Both the position numbers and the translations under genes were made by a program. The notes under the pieces are model-generated. The model was not told where the DNA came from and did no database searches. It saw only the letters and a list, made by a program, of their open reading frames with translations. Below, piece by piece: positions 60,893-64,000 of a stretch of 64,000 bases of DNA. Source of the DNA: Anarhynchus alexandrinus (lineage: Eukaryota > Chordata > Aves > Charadriiformes > Charadriidae); assembly GCA_008711295.1 (NCBI GenBank), contig VUYV01000069.1, forward strand, positions 149,667 to 213,666. The letters are read 5' to 3'. How positions within the stretch are numbered: position 1 is the stretch's first letter; the number at the start of each line of letters is the position of its first letter.

Positions 60893-61010
60893 TAGTGGCA
60901 CTTCGGACACGGTTTAGTAGTGGTTTTGGCAGTATTAGGTTGACAGTTGGACCTGATGATCTTAAAGGTCACTTCGAAGCTAGACGATCCTATGATTCTG
61001 TGATTCGGTG
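60893..61010 (+). mobile_element. CR1 LINE 3' end, + strand
   Basis: Short 3'-terminal CR1 fragment of about 115 bases. It reads GGACACGGTTTAGTAGTGG, then TTGGCAGTATTAGGTTGACA, then GATGATCTTAAAGGTC, and ends with CTATGATTCTGTGATTC octamers. The wording differs from the 3' ends of the copies at 1.3 kb and 44.4 kb, so it belongs to a different CR1 subfamily. It is extremely 5'-truncated with no coding sequence. Confidence 0.92.
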
Positions 61011-63058
61011 TGGCTGTGCAGTGCTCCTCAGGTGAGCAATCACCTGAGAGCAGCGTTCGCTGTTTGGCCCATAGGGCTGTTGAGAGTCATGCTGGCAGCA
61101 TGTGGCTCTCCCTTTAAAGCGGGATTTTTATAACAAATGCTTCCCTACTATAGCTCCAGAAATAGAATGAATTAGACTGGGGAGTAAGTAATTTCTATTG
61201 ATGCCTTTTCAGCCATGAGGGTGGGAGAGCCCCTAATTCCCTTGCCTTCTCCCCCCTGCAGAAACTGGGAGGAGGCCCCACAAAAGAAATGGGGTGAGAG
61301 TGCAGACTTGAAGGTAAGACTGGCTCAGATGGGAAGATTAAAGGCAATTTGTATTATTCACATCGAAATGACTTTGGAGAAATGTTCTAAAAATATTAGA
61401 AATTTCATCAGTTTAGTTTTTATCATATGTAAGCATATTCCTTTTCCTTCCTGAACATAAATGAACTGGCTTAATCCTACTCTTTTTCATTTAATAGTAT
61501 TATTATTCCTTTTGCATCTCCCCTGCTGCTTCATATCACTGCTGAGTATTTATTAAGAACTAGTAAAATTCATGGATTTTGCTTGCTTGCCAGGTACAGA
61601 AAAATACAGAAAGTAGGCAAATGGCGAAGTTTTGTGCTTACTCAACAGGGAATGCTATAGCTCTAACATGCTATTAGATTATATAAAAAACTAGTAAAAT
61701 TGCTAAAATGAAGCAACAATTTTCACATCTCATGACCCAATCTTGCAAAGTGCTGATGATGCAGTTTTCACAAAAAAACTGGGATGATAAGCATGAAGAC
61801 GATGGCAGTTTCAGTTGCACAATACCACATTATGGGAAACACTCAGGAACAGAAAACACAATTTTTCAATCTGTTTCAATATGAGCATAAGTCTAATAAG
61901 TTTTCTCTGGAAATACAGACTTTGCATTGCAAATTGAAACCCCTAGTCAACAGGGTCTCCTTAATCTGCCCCATGCCTGACACCAATATCCTTTTCTCTT
62001 TTTTTCCCCCATTTTTATTTTTTCCCCATTTTCTCATGATTCCTCCAAAATTTTTCCTTGGCCCCAGGGATTTGTTAAAACCCTGTTCTCCAAAAGAGAA
62101 CGTGGAAACCCCAACTTCTCGAAGAAACCTGTGCATTTAATTCTTATTGAAAAGATGTGGGTTCATGTTAGCAGTTTTGATATTTGTAACCTCAAAATTT
62201 ATATTGCGAAACTGCTCTGAAAAGGAATTATATTCATTGTGCACGGAAATTTCTCAGCTCATATTACTAGTAAACACTTCTTGCTAACCAGTAAATTATT
62301 TTGATAATTTTGTTTCAGTTTTATGACCACATCTCAATTATAATAAGTAACTACCTATATAAACCCTTTAACATATAAAAAATCATATTTTGATTTTTTT
62401 CAAGCGTTTGATGATACATAGGAGTCATCCAAATTGTGAAAAATGTGCAGGGAGGCCTTCCATTTCAGAAATAATTAAGCATGTTTTATTCAGGTGTTAG
62501 TAACACAAGTGAGTCAAAGGTGTAAATCACTTGTTCAGCTCAGCTTGGTACTGAGATTGCACTCTCAGGCGTAGTTTCTGGCTCCAGAAAAAGGCTATCT
62601 TTGTTTCTCACAAAAGTGTTAAACTGCCACATCAGGAAAGATAACGCCTACATAGATTACTTGAAGGATTTCTCATTGCTTCCAAAAATGCTAAGCTTCA
62701 CTGTGTGCACTGTGAACGTTTTCTAAAAAGAAAGGCACCAGGTTCCTTATTCTACCTGATTCCAGCAAAAATAAAACTGCAAAAATGAACACAGGGAACT
62801 TCATGCTCGAGGAAAGATATTATTGTATCATTAAGAAATTATATCCTGCTGGCTCAGGAGAAAGCCTCCAAAATTACAAAAACAACAAAAGCAGAGTGAA
62901 ACACTCTAATAATAGGATTTATGGCTCCATGTTTTATTTCATGGGCATACTTTATAAGCATAAACAAGTAAAGTGGCATCTTGTGCCTCAAATTGTTACT
63001 TTGCATCCATAATATAGGGTTGTTTAAAGATTCCTGTGTATATGCTTGGTCTGTGGTT
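61011..63058. other. Non-coding stretch, nothing recognised
   Basis: AT-rich sequence with short open frames only (the longest, 118 codons at 61784-62140, has no known domain). A T/C-rich low-complexity run lies at about 61988-62030. Confidence 0.5.
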
Positions 63059-63180
63059 TTGTGTGTGTGTATGTATATGTACACACATAGAGATATATGT
63101 GTTATACATATACAGTATGTATATAGACACACATTATATATAGACACACTATATAGATGCTATTTGCATAGGTATATACA
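63059..63180. repeat. TG/TA-rich microsatellite
   Basis: Alternating purine-pyrimidine DNA: a GTGTGT run, then ATGTATATGTACACAC, then two imperfect copies of a TATATAGACACAC-type unit (63119-63155). Likely polymorphic in length. Confidence 0.88.
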
Positions 63181-63187
63181 TCCATAG

Positions 63188-63720
63188 CATCGTGGTTTAA
63201 TGTGCCAGAAACTAGGATCACGCTGCTGCTCGCTCACTCCCCCACCCCCAGTAGGGTAGGAAGAAGAGGGAGAAAAGGAGGGGAATGGGCAAAAAAACTT
63301 GTGGGTTGAGATAAAGACAGTATAATAGAACAATAACGGAAAAGGAAAATAACAATAATGATAAGAAGAGTGGTAAAAGATTATACAAAATAAAGTAATA
63401 CCACACAAGTCGCTCTAACCACCTGAAGATTGGTTGCCCAGCCCATCCAGAGCAGTGATGGCAGATCCCTGCCCCCCAGCCAACCCCCGTTTATATACTG
63501 AGCATGACATCTATGGTATGGAATATTCCACTGGACAGCTTTTTCTGTCTATGCTCCCTCTCAGCTTCTATGGGAAGCTGAAAAATGTCCTTGACTAATA
63601 TAAACATCACCTGGCAACAACTAAAACAATACGCATTATCGACATTCCTTTCACACCAAATCTGAAACACAGCAGCCACTAGAAGGAAAAATTAACTCTA
63701 TCCCAGCTGAAACCAGGACA
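63188..63720 (-). mobile_element. Solo LTR of an avian endogenous retrovirus, - strand
   Basis: A single long terminal repeat of about 530 bases, transcribed sense on the minus strand. Its sense start is TGTCCTGGTTTCAGCTGGG (complement of 63702-63720), followed by a GATAGAGTTAATTTT block, and its sense end is the complement of the 63188-63200 segment (AAACCACG). These inverted ends and the internal order match an LTR family abundant in birds. A promoter-like TATATAAA lies on the minus strand at 63490-63497. The flanks carry CATAG (63183-63187) and TATAG (63721-63725), a 5-bp target duplication with one change; 5-bp duplications fit ERVL-like integration. The terminal TG/CA at the sense 3' end has decayed. 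No internal gag/pol/env sequence is present, as expected after recombination between two LTRs. Confidence 0.88.
63490..63497 (-). promoter_or_regulatory. LTR TATA box
   Basis: TATATAAA on the minus strand, in the middle of the solo LTR where the U3 promoter is expected. Activity is unknown. Confidence 0.55.
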
Positions 63721-63725
63721 TATAG

Positions 63726-64000
63726 ATATCTAAGTTTTCCCCATCTCTAGTTTTGTGGAATGCACTGAATATTCTTTCTTTCTTTTTTTTATAAAGCCAC
63801 AGGGAGCTAGAAACCTATGCGCAAGTTCAGCCATCATATAAAACATCATGTTTAAAAGGGTGATCAGTGACAAAAAGAGAGAGAGTGTGTGCGTGCACAA
63901 AGTGTGTCTGGCAAATTAAAACTTATTCAGTGCCCTCATTATTTCCATCAATGATATATAGAAGGCAGTAGAATTTGTGGTCTGGCACTTGTAAAGATTG
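63726..64000. other. Non-coding end of window with GA/TG run
   Basis: AT-rich sequence with a GAGAGAGAGTGTGTGCGTGC run at 63877-63897. No gene was recognised. Confidence 0.6.

Noticed and set aside
63160..63408. Minus-strand frames inside the solo LTR and its microsatellite flank
   Set aside because: They arise from low-complexity LTR sequence; LTRs of this kind are non-coding.
1..64000. CRISPR arrays, bacterial operons or phage modules
   Set aside because: No regularly spaced direct repeats, no long coding frames and no ribosome-binding-site pattern; the DNA is vertebrate in character.

Overview
The window looks like a gene-poor stretch of a bird genome: intergenic DNA or the inside of a very large intron. 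Three things point to a bird. CR1 LINEs of avian type dominate the recognisable repeats, with their characteristic ATTCTATG-like octamer 3' ends. There is a solo long terminal repeat whose ends, TATA region and length match an endogenous-retrovirus LTR common in birds. Base composition is AT-leaning and CpG-poor, with scattered small GC-richer islets. I found no protein-coding exon, rRNA, tRNA, CRISPR array or bacterial/viral gene cluster that I can support. Almost all short open frames are chance frames; the convincing protein similarity is all reverse transcriptase, endonuclease or ORF1 remains of retrotransposons.

Layout: about 46-1360 is a 5'-truncated CR1 on the + strand with a broken reverse transcriptase. 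About 1.36-7.8 kb is AT-rich non-coding DNA with an old inverted repeat (2.57 kb), short tandem duplications (4.83 kb) and an A19 tract (5.57 kb). About 7.83-8.24 kb is a very old CR1/L3-like fragment on the - strand. About 8.2-23.5 kb has no gene; it holds a CpG-enriched islet at 17.34-17.62 kb and a MIR-like SINE fragment at 20.06 kb. About 23.5-26.35 kb contains scattered but colinear pieces of an L1/Tx1-clade LINE (ORF1-like, then RT, then the RT C-terminal region), the least expected item in the window. About 31.5-32.86 kb is a second very old CR1 on the + strand, and 35.83-35.94 kb is the 3' end of another. About 44.4-46.84 kb is the best-preserved CR1, on the - strand, running from inside the endonuclease domain to the 3' octamers. 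About 46.9-60.9 kb is unannotatable non-coding DNA with small GC/CpG-enriched islets (50.1 and 56.9 kb). About 60.89-61.01 kb is a short CR1 3' end. About 63.06-63.18 kb is a TG/TA-rich microsatellite, followed directly by the solo LTR (63.19-63.72 kb) flanked by a 5-bp near-perfect target duplication.

No set of genes works together here. The value of the window is as a layered transposon record: very old amniote-type CR1 copies, an L1/Tx1-type LINE and a MIR-like SINE, younger avian CR1 copies, and a retroviral LTR. All identifications come from reading motifs by eye; no database or alignment was run.
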